DNA of 64,000 nt from Channallabes apus (Eukaryota; Chordata; Actinopteri; Siluriformes; Clariidae). The translations under genes and the position numbers were made by a program. This document shows positions 1 through 12,424 of this stretch, piece by piece; position 1 is the first letter of the stretch, and each line of letters opens with the position of its first letter. The stretch covers positions 5,918,476 through 5,982,475 of the forward strand of contig CM060121.1 in NCBI GenBank assembly GCA_030522415.1, in the 5' to 3' direction. The notes beneath the pieces are model-generated. The model did not search any database. It saw nothing but the letters and a program-made list of their open reading frames with translations, and was not told the DNA's origin.

Positions 1-708
1 TCATACTTCTTAAAGTTATTTTTTGTTCACTTCCACATATCTTGCTGTAAAGGCTAAAAAAGAAAGAAAGAACGGTAAAATGTACTAGAACTGAAACTGC
101 ACCTCATGCAAACTGCGACATGCAAAGACCAGTGGGGCAAAACTTTCCCCTCCACACCAAATATCTGCTGGTATATGGACATGAAAACACACTCACTTTG
201 TTTCTTGTCTTCTGCAGTTTTGTGCATTCTTTATTATAAAAGTCATGAAGGTAAATCAATGCAATTTTCCCAAACTGAAATATGACGATCTACTGTATAC
301 AATAATCACCTGGGGACCAGGGTACATGTCGCCTCCAATACATTTAATAGAATTAAATGACATCCATCAAAGAGGATTGCAAATATGTGAAACATCCTGA
401 GAATTACTGCACTCGGTCAGATTCAAACTATTAGGTTCAATTCAATGAGTTGCATTAACCAGTAACCACACACACACACAAACACACAGTTTGTGTTGGT
501 CTTTAACCTGGTGCTTTCCGTGTTTGGGGCTGTTTAGATATAGTATGATAAGGCTCAGACTAAGGAAGTAAGTCATACTTCTTAAAGTTATTTTTTGTTC
601 ACTTCCACATATTTTGCTCTAAAAGCTAAAAAAAGAAAGAAACAATGGTAAAATGCACTATAGAACTGAAACTCCACAACATGCAAACTGCGACATGCAA
701 AGACCATT
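1..708. repeat. local direct duplication, ~571 bp offset
   Basis: Bases 1-138 recur at 572-708 with only scattered substitutions and small indels. Both copies run from TCATACTTCTTAAAG to CATGCAAAGACCA. The left arm is cut by the window edge, so the unit may be longer. No gene was recognised in this stretch; bases 139-571 are AT-rich with a short CA run near 470-490. Confidence 0.85.
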
Positions 709-1360
709 ACTGCAACACGTTACCCACTGTTTATTTGGAAAAATGCATTGAAATGGCATCTTGTGTGCACACTGAATGATATTACTGAATGATAGCATTA
801 GGGTGGAGCATCAGAAAACAGGACAGAAAGAAGGAAACATTATTTTTTAAAGGGAAATGTATGCAAGAAGTCAATAAAGTTAGTTTTTATTAGTAAAAAC
901 ATTCATCAGACTCGAGGTACGCTTTTGGAACAATATATTATTTAAACTTTAATGTAACAATATTTGGAAGCTGTTTCTGTACATTAATGAACTACAGCCT
1001 TTGAGATTAGCAGCTGTTCGAGGTGAGATTACATGCTGCCTACAGTATGTTGCTATGTGCATATTTACATTATATAAGATTTCATGCATCTATGCTATGT
1101 GTTATCTAGTAAATTAGACAGACATTAGATTTAACCTTTCTTTAACACTTCTTATCTCAGTGAGCTCCTCCCAGTCCTCAGTTTCTTTCTATCTTTTCTG
1201 AATTCGCTCCTCTTGGCTCATTCAGGAGATTTAGAATGTAGAGACAGGACAGTCTTGCTTATATCAGTTGTAAGTGATGTACATTGAGTTTTTAGGGTGA
1301 AAGTGCAGTTTTCAGTTAGGGTTCAGTTAGAGTGCAGTCCACCATATACTGTACATGCAC
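709..1360. other. intergenic, no gene seen
   Basis: AT-rich sequence without a supported ORF, RNA gene or recognisable mobile element. A short block near 745-775 partly recurs near 1763-1795, suggesting an old shared repeat. Confidence 0.5.
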
Positions 1361-1361
1361 A

Positions 1362-1588
1362 GGGTGGTGACTTAGTGGTTAACACTGTCGCCTTGCACCT
1401 CCTCACCACTCCATGAGTGTGCATGGAGTTTGCATGTTCTCTCTGTGAATTGTTGAGGTCCTCTGGTTCCCTCTCACAGGCCAAAGACATGCAGGTTAGG
1501 CAACCTGACCCTTTAAGTACATATCTCCAGGATGGGGAGTATCCATTGCCTGATGTGCAGGACATGCCCCTGGCCACAAAAAAAATCT
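1362..1588 (+). mobile_element. degraded tRNA-derived SINE (DANA/Mermaid-like)
   Basis: The order of conserved blocks matches the better SINE copies at 9276-9651 and 46908-47285: TAGTGGTTAACACTGTCGCC, GCATGGAGTTTGCATG, then the CAAAGACATGCAGGTTAGGC block. The B-box region is lost and the 3' half is decayed. An 84-codon reverse-strand ORF here is incidental. Confidence 0.7.
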
Positions 1589-2056
1589 AAACACACTAAA
1601 CACTAAATAAAACACTAAACACTCTGACATTGTATTGTGTATTTCTTTTTTCCACCAGACTTAGAAAAGTCCCATGTAATGTCTGCTACAGTTTCCACCT
1701 TGAGCATGGCTATTTTTAACGTTTGGGTTCAACTTTTTTCAGTTTTTACATTTGTTATTAAGAGGAAATGGCATCTTGTGATGTGCACACTGAATACATC
1801 TGTCACATGTATTAAAATATACTCATAATTCATGTTCATCCCCCATCGTGAAATGTTTCTTGTCCAATGAGAAATCTGTTGCATACTGTAATTAATTTAC
1901 CCATCGTAGCTTTACCATTAAAGGTCATAGAGCTCTGCATGCCATAATACTGCGTTTGGTGTCATGGTGACGTTTCCTGCTGTGAGACGATGATTCATAT
2001 GTTCACATGTTAAATTTTCTCACTCACCTTCTATACTCACCTTCTTCTATACAATT

Positions 2057-2205
2057 AGCCTAACCTGCATAACTTTGGACTGTGGGAGGAAACCCACCAA
2101 GCACAGAGAGAACATGCAAACTCCATGCACACAGAGACAGAAACCCCGACCCTGGAGGTGCAAGGCGACAGTGCTAACCACTACACCACTGTGCCGCCCA
2201 CCAGA
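2057..2205 (-). mobile_element. SINE fragment, tRNA-like head
   Basis: Reverse-strand head of the DANA/Mermaid-like SINE, including the CATGCAAACTCCATGCACAC block and the terminal GTGCTAACCACTACACCACT. The tail half is missing. Confidence 0.75.
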
Positions 2206-3124
2206 GAACTTTGCAAATCCAAAATGTGTGTTGTTTTTTTTCTAAGTAGATTAGAAAATCAGATTTAGACAGATTGAACAACTTTATAGTTGTTGACTAA
2301 TGTTGTAAGAGTAGCTGCTAATTTAAAACAATACTGTGGATATCTATAGCTACACCTTCAAGTCTATTTCAGTATCACATGAAGTGCAAAGTGTCCTTAT
2401 AGCAAAAGTGTGTCTTTATAGCAAAAGTTCATGGAAAGAAGACACATAGTAGCCCTGTAAAGGATAAGCGGTTTAGAAGATGAATTAATAATTACAGATA
2501 GTTTTGATTTGAATGTTGGGGGACATCATGTCAAACTTACTTGTGGTTTTGTGATAGTGATACTTAGTTGCATAACAATTTTGTATCTTAAACTTACTGT
2601 AATGCTGCCATGCATCAATCAGACTGTAGAAGACGTGTACCTGTGCAGTCATCACACTGCTTCACTGGTACAATGGTCCTTCATTTAATAACTTGTTATA
2701 GACAGATGAAGCTATGCAAAGCATTTAGAGTTTAAGGAAAGGTTTTTGAAACATAAAAAGAAAAATCACAATATCCAAACTTAACATATAATTATTTAAT
2801 TATATAATAATAATAATAAGTACATTTTGCACATTCAAGTCCCTGGAAATTATATACACCTTCATGTATAATCAAAACCATGCATTCCATACCATGGAAT
2901 CTCTAGATTACAGTAAAAGACATTTCATTTTAAATATCTTCACATGGCATGAGTGTGCATGAAACTGCAATTGAATTTGGTTGATGGAACTTTAGTAATC
3001 CTGATCTACTTCTACTCATTTATGCATCTACAACATCAAAAACAAAACACATCCATGTTTATTCATTCATCTTATCCTGTACAGCGTTATATGTGTTCTT
3101 CCCATGCACTTTTGTTATATAAGC
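2206..3124. other. intergenic, no gene seen
   Basis: AT-rich sequence with short ATA/AAT runs near 2800-2820. No coding region or mobile element was recognised. Confidence 0.45.
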
Positions 3125-3126
3125 TA

Positions 3127-3612
3127 CACTCACCTAAAGGATTATTAGGAACACCTGTTCAATTTCTCATTAATGCAATTATCTAATCAACCAATCACAT
3201 GGCAGTTGCTTCAATGAATTTAGGGGTGTGGTCCTGGTCAAGACAATCTCCTGAACTCCAAACTGAATGTCAGAATGGGAAAGAAAGGTGATTTAAGCAA
3301 TTTTGAGTGTGGCATGGTTGTTGGTGCCAGACTGGCCGGTCTGAGTATTTCACTAGTATTTCATCTGCTCAGTTACTGGGATTTTCACACACAACCATTT
3401 CTAGGGTTTACAAAGAATGGTGTGAAAAGGGAAAAACATCCAGTATGCGGCAGTCCTGTGGGTGAACATGCCTTGTTGATGCTGGAGGTCAGAGGAGAAT
3501 GGGCCGACTGATTCAAGCTGATAGAAGAGCAACTTTGACTGAAATATCCACTCGTTACAAACGAGGTATGCAGCAAAGCATTTGTTGGCGCACAACCTTG
3601 AGGCGGCTGGGC
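3127..3612 (+). mobile_element. truncated Tc1-like transposon, 5' part
   Basis: The left terminal repeat starts CACTCACCTAAAGGATTA after a TA dinucleotide. The following 480 bp match the reverse complement of the element at 51966-53161. The transposase start is recognisable (GDLSNFE.GMVVGARLAGLSIS) but frameshifted near residue 30, and similarity stops near 3612 before any catalytic residue. It is a dead fragment of the same family. Confidence 0.85.
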
Positions 3613-4213
3613 TCTTGAGCCACAACCTCCCACTGCAACCTCTTTACTGTTAAATATCCCCCTCACCTCCTCCTCTCCTGTAATGACAAATATAGATTAC
3701 ACATTGCAGGGGGCAGCCCTGAGAAGCCTTATAAACACACTTACACTGGCATGTTGCCTCATGCACAAGCCTCTGTGCTCCTTCTTCTTTTTGAAGGCCT
3801 GCTCTGTTTGCTTTTTCAGCCAAGTAGATCACAGTAATTCTATTTTTACACTATTCCCTTTTCAATGAATTGCTCAATAATAATTTTCTGTATTCCCAGC
3901 TACAGTGTGCATCACACGTTCCGGGGGTGTTGTACCTTTTTTGGCAGTTGTCACTACCTCAAACTCATCAAGAATGTGATTTACGCATTCTCTTCCAGTG
4001 ATTAAATGGCTTAATCATGTTCATATACAGTAAAAGCGTACATTCAATGGGTGAAAGAGGTGAGAAAAAGAGGTTGTACAAACTTGTTCTCCAGAATTAG
4101 CGCAGCTAGATTTCACATTCGTTTAAATTCACACACCACCTGTACAAACCTGACTTCCTGTACAAAAACAGTTCTCAAGTAATTTTATGGGAACTTTAAA
4201 CTCCATATAGATG

Positions 4214-4245
<32 letters not shown>

Positions 4246-4635
4246 AAGATGCCTAATGAGAGGGTGAAAAATCTGTGACTGTACAGGGAAAAGGAAATAA
4301 ATTGATGTTAGTACACTTACACATCTACAGTAAAAGTGCGTAGATGTGCCCATGGTAATGTGTCAGATCTTTTGATCTGTTTGTTTTAACCAGCCTATTT
4401 AACTACATGCAAACTACGTTAAAATTACAAAGGCAAATTGTTTTATATTTGCCAGTGGACGTTCGGAAAAAGAGGAAGATTCAGATTAAATGCTTCATGC
4501 GTCATGCTCTCTTACCCATGCATAGACATGCATACACACTAGCGATGGAATTCAACTGATATAATATCACATTTTCTTGGAGCTGAATGGATTTAAATTT
4601 AGATTTTGTAAATATCAAATTTACAATTATTCTGT

Positions 4636-4637
<2 letters not shown>
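3613..4637. other. intergenic with (ATT)n microsatellite
   Basis: A perfect ATT trinucleotide run lies at about 4213-4244. No gene or mobile element was recognised in the rest. Confidence 0.5.

Positions 4638-4702
<65 letters not shown>
4638..4702. repeat. (TA)n microsatellite
   Basis: About 32 uninterrupted TA units directly before the LINE 3' end at 4712. Short ORFs of alternating Ile-Tyr here are artefacts of the repeat. Confidence 0.95.
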
Positions 4703-4703
<1 letters not shown>

Positions 4704-5159
4704 TGTTTGATTTTTCACATACACAGTCATACACAGTGAAATGCTTATACGACTGCCAGTGACCTTAAAAATAAAAGCTTAAACATAGGAAATAAATATG
4801 AATAAAAGAAATACATTAGAAAATGAAATTAACTAGTAAAATATACTGTACAAAGTAACATAAAATATACTGTACAAAGTAAAATAAAATATACTGTACA
4901 AATAAGAACAAAATATCAATATAGCAATATAGAAATATATAAGAAGAAAATAGAAATTTGTCCAAATAAGAATTGTAGAAATGACTGGGGTGTGCAAATA
5001 TGCATAAAAAGTGACTTCTTAAAGTGTCTTTTTAAAGTGATATGTGCAGTGGTCCATAAATGAAAATATGAATGTATAGTGCAAAGTGTGCATGAATGTA
5101 TCTATAGTGGGCACAATGCGGGAAGAAGCTCCTCCTCAGTCTCTCTGTGTTGGCCTTCA

Positions 5160-7042
5160 TGTCAGGGAATCAGAACGGACACAAATGCAGGTCTCCTTCA
5201 AGGTCTTTTATTTGTTGACGGGAAGCCTTGGTTCATACAATAAATAAATTAATTAAAGAACAAAAACAAAACAGAAACAAACTGAACTGTTCTCTTTTGA
5301 GCAAAAACACAGGAGCGCCAACGTCAAAAAACAAACAAAACAAAAACCACGGAATCCAACTCCTCTCCTCTGGACCATAGCCCTCCCAGTCCACTAAGTA
5401 CTGAAAACCCCGACCTCTGTGACGGACGTCCAGCAACCTCCTAACAGTGTATACTGGGGAGTCATCCACTAGACGGGGGGTCGGGGCAGAAGGAACAAGA
5501 GGGGAGGAATACACAGGTTTCACCTTAGAAACATGAAATACTGGGTTTACCCGACCAAGCGTGGAAGGAAGCTTGAGCTGAATCGCCACTGGGTTCAAGA
5601 CCTTTGTGATCCGGTACGGGCCAATGAACTTGGGAGCCAACTTGCGGGACGCTACCCTGATAGGCAAGTCCTTGGTAGAAAGCCATACTCTTTGACCACA
5701 GACATAGTTAGGGGCAGGAGTCCGGTGGCGATCGGCCGCGGCTTTGATCCGTCTACCTAGCCCGGGCCAAGGCCTCCTTAGCTTTTCTCCAAGTGCGCCG
5801 GCAACGTTGAACGAAAGCCAAGGCAGACGGGACCGCTGCTTCGGGTTCCTGTGAAGCGAACAAAGGGAGTTGATAGCCAACAGAACACTGAAATGGCGAC
5901 ATACCTGTGGCAGAAACTGGTAGAGTATTATGGGCATACTCTACCCAGGACAGCTGTTGACACCAGGAAGACGGATTATGGGATGCCAGGCAGCGGAGAG
6001 CATGTTCCAAATCCTGCTTAGCCCGCTCAGACTGCCCATTGGTCTGGGGATGGAATCCAGATGACAGACTCGTTGAGGCCCCGATCTGTTGGCAAAATTC
6101 CCTCCAAAATCTAGAGACAAACTGTGGGCCCCTATCGGAGACCACGTCAACCGGAAGACCACGAATCTGGAATACGTGGTCAACCACCACCTGAGCAGTC
6201 TCTTTGGCAGAGGGGAGCTTGGGGAGAGGGATGAAGTGGGCAGCTTTGGAGAAGGGGTCCACCACCGTCAGAATGACGGTATTGCCCCTCGACTCGGGAA
6301 GGCCAGTGACAAAATCGAGCGCTAGATGTGACCAGGGGCGGGTGGGGATGGGTAATGGCCGAAGCAGACCAACGGGAGGCGAGGATGAACTCTTGTTCTG
6401 GGCGCAAACTGAGCAAGCTGCCACGAACTGCCTGACATCCTTGGCCATGCAGGGCCACCAGAATCGCTGACGGATGGAGGCCAGCGATCTCCAAACTCCT
6501 GGGTGACAAACTAGTCTGGATGAGTGACCCCACTGGATAACCTTAGAGCACAGTATCAAAGGGAACATACAGTTTGCCGGCTGGAACCCCTCTGGGTATG
6601 CGGCACTTACGCAGAGCCTCCTGAACCTCCCTCTCGACATCCCATACGAGTGTGGCCACCACCATGCCTTTGGGCAGGATGGTGTCAGTAGAGGCCTCCC
6701 GCTCGGGTGTCTCAAACAGGCGAGAAAGGGAGTCTGGCTTTGTGTTTTTGGACCCAGGCCTGTAGGAGAGGGTAACGTTAAATCGGTTAAAGAAAAGGGA
6801 CCAGAGGGCCTGTCTAGAATTTAGTCTCCTAGCTGAATTTATGTACTCTAGATTTTTGTGGTCGGTCCAGACCACAAATGGTTGAACTGCGCCTTCCAGC
6901 CACGGATGCACCTTCAGGGTCGGCTCTGATCTCACCCGCCGAAATTACAAACCCCAAGAACGAAACCGACCTAGCATGGAAGACGCACTTCTCAGCTTTC
7001 ACGAATAGCAAATAATTTTAGAGATCAGACCAGGGATTGACA
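5160..7042 (-). mobile_element. Ty3/Gypsy chromodomain LTR retrotransposon, deleted
   Basis: The inserted block begins TGTCAGGG and ends ATTGACA, i.e. TG...CA termini, with CTTCA on both sides (5155-5159 and 7043-7047) as a 5-bp target duplication. Inside, on the minus strand, are pieces of reverse transcriptase, RNase H, integrase and a chromodomain. Gag, protease and most of the reverse transcriptase are absent, and the 5' LTR is reduced to a few tens of bases, so this is a strongly deleted copy. The chromodomain places it among vertebrate chromovirus-type Gypsy elements. Confidence 0.85.
5350..7011 (-). pseudogene. Gypsy pol remnant: RT end, RNase H, integrase, chromodomain
   Basis: Read down the minus strand, successive frames give a reverse transcriptase remnant ([19 protein letters not shown], about 7000-6940), RNase H ([15 protein letters not shown]...[16 protein letters not shown], about 6880-6725), integrase (HPGVW...CSVCAQNK zinc-binding region, then [14 protein letters not shown] and GQSERA, which carry the catalytic Asp, Asp and Glu, about 6515-6015), the integrase C-terminus and a chromodomain ([17 protein letters not shown], about 5400-5355). 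At least three frame changes separate these pieces, so no polyprotein can be made, although the integrase triad itself is preserved. The reading frame stops in the chromodomain and continues as unrelated A-rich sequence, probably LTR-side DNA. Confidence 0.88.
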
Positions 7043-7139
7043 CTTCAGGGAGCGGAATCTCTTCCCAGGCCTTGGTTCAGCACCACTTCCTGTAGATTGA
7101 GTGCAGGTCAGGGAGCTCGGTGCAGATGATTCGCTCAGC

Positions 7140-7430
7140 TGAATGAATTTATAAAAGAAATTATAAAATAAATTATAAAATACATTTCTATAAAAAAGTG
7201 CAGTAAATTTTATTAATTTCTCGTGACATTTCAATGACTTTGTTCGCACATGGCATTTGAACACAAAAAATAAATTGGAAATATATTTTTTCAAATTTGT
7301 GTGTTTTATGGAACTTTTATACACTCATGGTGTTTCATTGGAAATGAATGGGTTAGACTACAAGTTCAGCCACATTTCTACACTCCTCTCTCACACCTAA
7401 AATGCAGGTGGCTTTGAGCAGACACTCGCA

Positions 7431-7462
<32 letters not shown>

Positions 7463-9262
7463 CACACACATACACACACATACACACACACACCCTTCTC
7501 TTTTTGGCCTTCATGGCAACCTGCACGGGAACCTATCGACAACATCATATTGGCCAAACTGATGATGAGGAGGATACAGTGTATGGGTCAAGCATTATAT
7601 TTGTAATATAGTTTTTCCTGTGTACTGTACATTTCGGTCAGTTTTGACGGTGAATACAAAAGTTGTTATTTTTGCCACAGTTTAAAAAATGTTTATAAAC
7701 TTGATAAACATTTTGGTGAAGTACTCTGTGATAAATAGTACAATAGGTTTCATCTTGCTATTTGTTCTAGTCAAAATAATATCTATATAATGTTAATTTC
7801 CCTAAAAAGGGAAGTTTAAAACTTGAAATGTTTACAAGAGCTGGAGTTGATAAAAAGATCTAATACAACATAAAGTGATAATATCTGTATTATTTTGGAT
7901 TTATAATGAAATAAAATGATCCAGTCAAAAGTGACCGGGAACATTATGAGTGTGTCCCACAAACGAACACAACATGATGGATAACAGAGCTGGTTATAAG
8001 CGAAAGACTAATGAAGTAATTGCTGAAAGTTATTGCTACTAAAGGTGAAGCTACAAGATAATGAATCTTGAGGGTACTCAGCATTTTCCTTGTGTTTTAT
8101 TTTTTCTTTGTGGCATCATTTTTGTGAAATAAATAGTGACATGGTGAAAAAAGTTATATGTTGTTGTTCATCTGAGGTTGTATTTGCCGAACAATCAGAT
8201 AATTCTTATTGATTTTACTCAAAAAACAAAACAAATTAAAATAGGGCGCTCTAACTTTTACTCATGACTGTATATTCAAAGGACATGAAGTACAGTATTT
8301 CTCAGTGTAGGTTGTTCTTCCAGCTTCATGTGTTACTTCCTGTAATAAAATGATGAAGCAGGATATTTATATATACTGTATATATACACACACATTGGTC
8401 TAAAAAAACATTGGTGTAAAAAAACCTTATTCTTATGAAAGTTCCCTCCGTAATCTAAAAGAGCTGAGGAATTTTTGCAATGCTTTGCACACCATGTCAT
8501 GTGTAAAAAGAATTATGCATTATATATATTATAAGCATCAAGATTTTTGAAGACGACTTATGAGGATTAATATCTATTTAAACCATTCCTCTACTACTTC
8601 CTCTGGTTTGGTGTGATGCATGGAGGTTAGAATTTCTGTTGAAATTGCATCAACACCACCAGCACACAGTGATGTCTATGTCTATCTTTGGCATTTTCAC
8701 CATCTTGAGCACATCCTGATGACTGTGAATATCTTGGCCATTTTTGCATTTACTTTAACCAGATGCAGTGATAACACTTTTTAATACACATTGTTTGGTA
8801 CAGTAATTTATTTAATGATGTGCTGTTAAGATGAATTTATTATTCCCAGGTTTAAGATGTTTTGGTACTTGGAGAGAAGGCATTCTAATAAATAACTGCA
8901 AATTGTCTTATTAAATAACACTGTCTTAATACTAGTTTCAAAAAGGTAGAAATAAATAAATAAATAAATAAATAAAACACTAACAGCAAAATGTAAAAAA
9001 AAAAAAAAAGTGGTACTAACCACAAAAATCTAACCCTGATACTGACCTAGGGTTAGGGTTTCACTTCCCACATGGGGATTATTTTAAGTTAACAAAGCTT
9101 GACTACGTCTAAGTAATGGCGAGAGAGTTTTAGTAAAAGTGTCTATTTGACTCCTGTCAAATATTTACCGGAATTATTATTCATTGCTTTTTAATGGTTC
9201 AGCAGTTTTGTCTGATCATAGATCATATACATATATAATCAAGGAATTGCATTTTAAAAATA
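7140..9262. other. intergenic with simple repeats
   Basis: Contains a (CGCA)n/(CA)n run at about 7427-7493, an AAAT tetranucleotide run at about 8950-8980, and poly(A) at 8995-9010. No protein-coding exon was supported; the listed short ORFs have no family signature. Confidence 0.5.
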
Positions 9263-9275
9263 CCAATTCTGATCA

Positions 9276-9651
9276 TTCATTCATTCATTCATTCATTTTC
9301 TGTACCGCTTTATCCTTATATACAGGGTCGCAGGGGCCTGGAGCCTATCCCAGGAAACTTAGGGCACAAGGCGGGGTACACCCTGGACAGGGTGCCAATC
9401 TATCGCAGGGCACACACACATACTCACATACACACACTACGGACAATTTGGAATGTCAATTAACCCAACCTACAGTGCATGTCTTTGGACTGTGGAAGGA
9501 AACTGGAGTACCCGGAGGAAACCCACCAAGCACGGGGAGAACATGCAAACTCCATGCACACAGAGACGGGAATCGAGCCTGCCCCGGGAATCGAACCCGG
9601 ACCCTGGCGGTGCAAGGCGACAGTGCTAACCACTACACCACCGTGCCGCCT
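9276..9651 (-). mobile_element. near-complete tRNA-derived SINE (DANA/Mermaid-like)
   Basis: The element is flanked by a perfect 12-bp direct repeat CAATTCTGATCA at 9264-9275 and 9652-9663. On the minus strand it starts GGCGGCACGGTGGTGTAG, carries a pol III A-box-like region (TAGTGGTTAGCAC) and a B box (GGTTCGATTCC), an internal CA-rich stretch, and ends in a (TGAA/ATGA)n tail. The intact target duplication indicates a fairly recent insertion. Overlapping ORFs of 158 and 64 codons come from the repeat and are not genes. Confidence 0.92.
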
Positions 9652-9796
9652 CAATTCTGATCAGAGAGTTTTTATTTATTTATTTATTTATTTTAAATAA
9701 CACCAGCAAGGAAAATATTCCTTCTTAGCTTCTATAATTATGTTCATTCTATTGTGTTATTCCTTTTAACATCATAATAATTGACACCAGTCCTTG

Positions 9797-10031
9797 TGGC
9801 TCAGTGGTAGGTGCTTCGCCTGCCATGCGGAAGGCCCGGGTTCGATTCCCAGCCAGTGCCCAAACCCCAGCCACTGGATGCAGTGCCGGTCCCAAGCCCG
9901 GATACAATGGGAGGGTTGCGTCAGGAAGGGCATCCGGCGTAAAACCTGTGCCAAGTTGTAGTGCTGACTGGATAGTCCGCTGTGGCGACCCCTCGTCGGG
10001 AGCAGCCGAAAGACCAAAAAAATAAAAATTT
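9797..10031 (+). mobile_element. tRNA-Gly-derived SINE with LINE-like tail
   Basis: A perfect 13-bp direct repeat ACACCAGTCCTTG flanks it (9784-9796 and 10032-10044). The head closely resembles tRNA-Gly(GCC): A box TGGCTCAGTGGTAGG, anticodon-arm region CGCCTGCCATGCGG with GCC in the anticodon position, and B box GGTTCGATTCCC. The last 40 bases, GCTGTGGCGACCCC through GGGAGCAGCCGAAAG, match the 3' end of the LINE at 25287-26117. The tail ends in A-rich sequence. It is a different SINE family from the neighbour at 9276. Confidence 0.92.
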
Positions 10032-10044
10032 ACACCAGTCCTTG

Positions 10045-10507
10045 CATGGAAAATGCTCCACACATTAAAAGTAATTGAATTGTTGATTTTTTTAGCTGTT
10101 AGAAAAGGATTTCCTAGTGTGAAGATTTTGTAAAACAAAATTGTAAAATATTAACTGCAGTTTCTCAGTTTTGTATTCTTCTTAGTATTCGTAGTAACCT
10201 TCTTAGTATTATTACTTAAGGAGTAGAAAAAAATATATAAGGCGTCTAAAAAAATTGTATACGTCTTTCTTCCCCGCTTGATCAGTAACAGGGTCACCCA
10301 CACATTTTGAATATATTCCTGTCAGCATGTTTGCATGAATTTGTTTTGGTTTTCCACCACATGCACATCTTTGCTGCAGAACTATAAAACATCTTATTTA
10401 AGAGTGACTACAACAGAAGCAACATTTCTTCTTATTTTATTATAACACAATAATACAAGGTTGAAACTGAGTTTGAAAAATGACAACCAAGGCAATGTCA
10501 AAAAAGC

Positions 10508-10542
<35 letters not shown>

Positions 10543-11673
10543 GAAGAAGAAAAAAATCTTTGAAGTGTCTGACTCAGCAGCAGGAGATCTTCTGCCTGTG
10601 TGTTTAGTAGGAGTGTAAACCCCAGGCTTCTACAATATGATTTTGATCCTTAAGGCAACAAATCCAATATTTAATGCTACCAATGGAAGATTTAGTATAA
10701 GAAATAATGCACTTCATCAGACTCTGATTGATCCCTGTACATTCAATTCCCTGAAGTGTTGTCTTTAACTTGTTGCTTGACTCTAAATCATCAGATTGTT
10801 ATGTCTGTATGAACTGTAAGTACATATTAGCACAGTGTCAGTTCATTTTAAGACTGGGTGAAATTGGCTCTGTGAAAACCGCTAAAAACTTTTTTGGTTT
10901 CTGACTTTCACACATTAACTGCAAACACCCCCCCCCCCCTTGGCCGCCTCCCTTTTTGGATAAATGTGTGAACATTTTGCTCAGGCCAAGTGGAATGAGA
11001 ATGACTGAATCTTTACTCCCCCAATTTCTGAATTTAATTGAATGCTTTTAACTATTATACAGTAAGTGAATAAAATGCACGTAAATGTGTCAAAGGACAC
11101 TGAGACTGTATATAGCATATAGTCTCATTGGATGAGAGATATAGACAATTTTAATGGGTTTACCAAAAAAAAAAAAAAAAAACACACATACACACATTTA
11201 TAAAGTATTTTTATCATTTAGAGCTGTAGGTAAGTAAGAATACTGGTAATCGATTGTAAAAAAAAAATAATAATAATTACATAAAGCAATTCTTAAAGCG
11301 AGTAACTGGGTTATATCAGTGATTATTTAGATTTCTTGAAGTTGTATTTAATTTCTTTGATTATAGGTTAGATAATAGGTTAATTTTAACAGCCCCCTGA
11401 GATAGCCCCCTGCACAGCCCACACCGGAAAAGTAACATCTTTCTAAAATTTATAACAGTGATAAGCATCTGCTAGGTGTGCAGTAAAGTCTGTGGTTCAT
11501 TAACCCTTTCTAGCACCACACTTGTGTTGCATTTCACCAGTGGAATAAATTCTGACTTATTAGACATTGACAAAGAGCAGAAACCAAATAATTTATTTTA
11601 CTGTTACATAAAAAAAAAAAAAAAAAAAAAAAAAGATTATTCACTGTTGGAGTGTAGACTATCGTGACTCTGT
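10045..11673. other. intergenic with simple repeats
   Basis: Holds (TAA)n at about 10509-10541, a C run at 10927-10939, and A runs at about 11164-11181 and 11611-11634. No exon or mobile element was recognised. Confidence 0.5.
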
Positions 11674-12424
11674 GTTTAGCTCAGTGGTTCTCAAACATTT
11701 TCTGTCATTCCCCACTTAAGGGGGTGGGTGAATTTTCAAGCCCCACTTGTCAACAAAATAATAACGAAATCGGCCAAGTTTACTGTTATACTGAAATATA
11801 CATTTCTAAACCAATAAGATCAAACAACAACAAGTTAAAAACAGATAAAATACACGTGCAATTGTTATAAAAGGCTTACATTGTCACTTTGTCTTTGCAT
11901 AATTGACCCCATGTTTATTATCTGCTCAGCAACCGTTTGTAGTTTTTTTGCACTGGCCAATTCTGTATGCAACTTTGAATGAAGCCATTTGTGCTTTGCT
12001 GTCCACTGATTCAGATGTTACCATGCGATTCTCCTGCTGTCTGTATTCTGCCAGCTTTCTTTGAAAGAAGTCGAGTGGATTATTAACGTGACTGGAGTGT
12101 GTTGTCTCTAAGGTTGCGTTTACACTGCCAGGTCTCGATGCTTAATTCCGATTTGTTGCCTATATCAGATTTTTTTGACCGTCTGTTTACATGTTCTTTT
12201 AACTATGACTCATATCCGATTCACGTGTTTACACTTGCCATACCATCTGAAACATCGCGCATACTTAAAGGGAGGTTCTTGCGCTGCACACTAGCCAAGA
12301 AAGATGAAGGTGAAATATGCTTAACGCTATTTCTGCTATATATGCAAAGTTCACGCACCATGGTTTTAAAACGGAGGAGGAGGAAAAAACGCCATAATTG
12401 CAGCCTGCACATATGCTTCATTCA

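Larger units (their letters stand above)
4712..7139 (-). mobile_element. 5'-truncated LINE split by a Gypsy insertion
   Basis: Bases 4712-5159 match the 3' end of the LINE at 12425-15660 on the minus strand: same CACATACACAGTCATACACA start, same CGACTGCCAGTGACC block and same GGGAAGAAGCTCCTCCTC coding end. Bases 7048-7139 continue the same LINE exactly where the left block stops. Similarity ends near 7139, so this copy retains only the last few hundred bases of the ORF and the 3' UTR. The interruption is the Gypsy element at 5160-7042. Confidence 0.85.

Noticed and set aside
9184..9660. 158-codon plus-strand ORF
   Set aside because: It lies almost wholly in a SINE with target-site duplications, and its sequence is the SINE read backwards.
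9797..9866. Functional tRNA-Gly gene
   Set aside because: The head is fused to a SINE body with flanking target duplications, and the acceptor stem is not paired.
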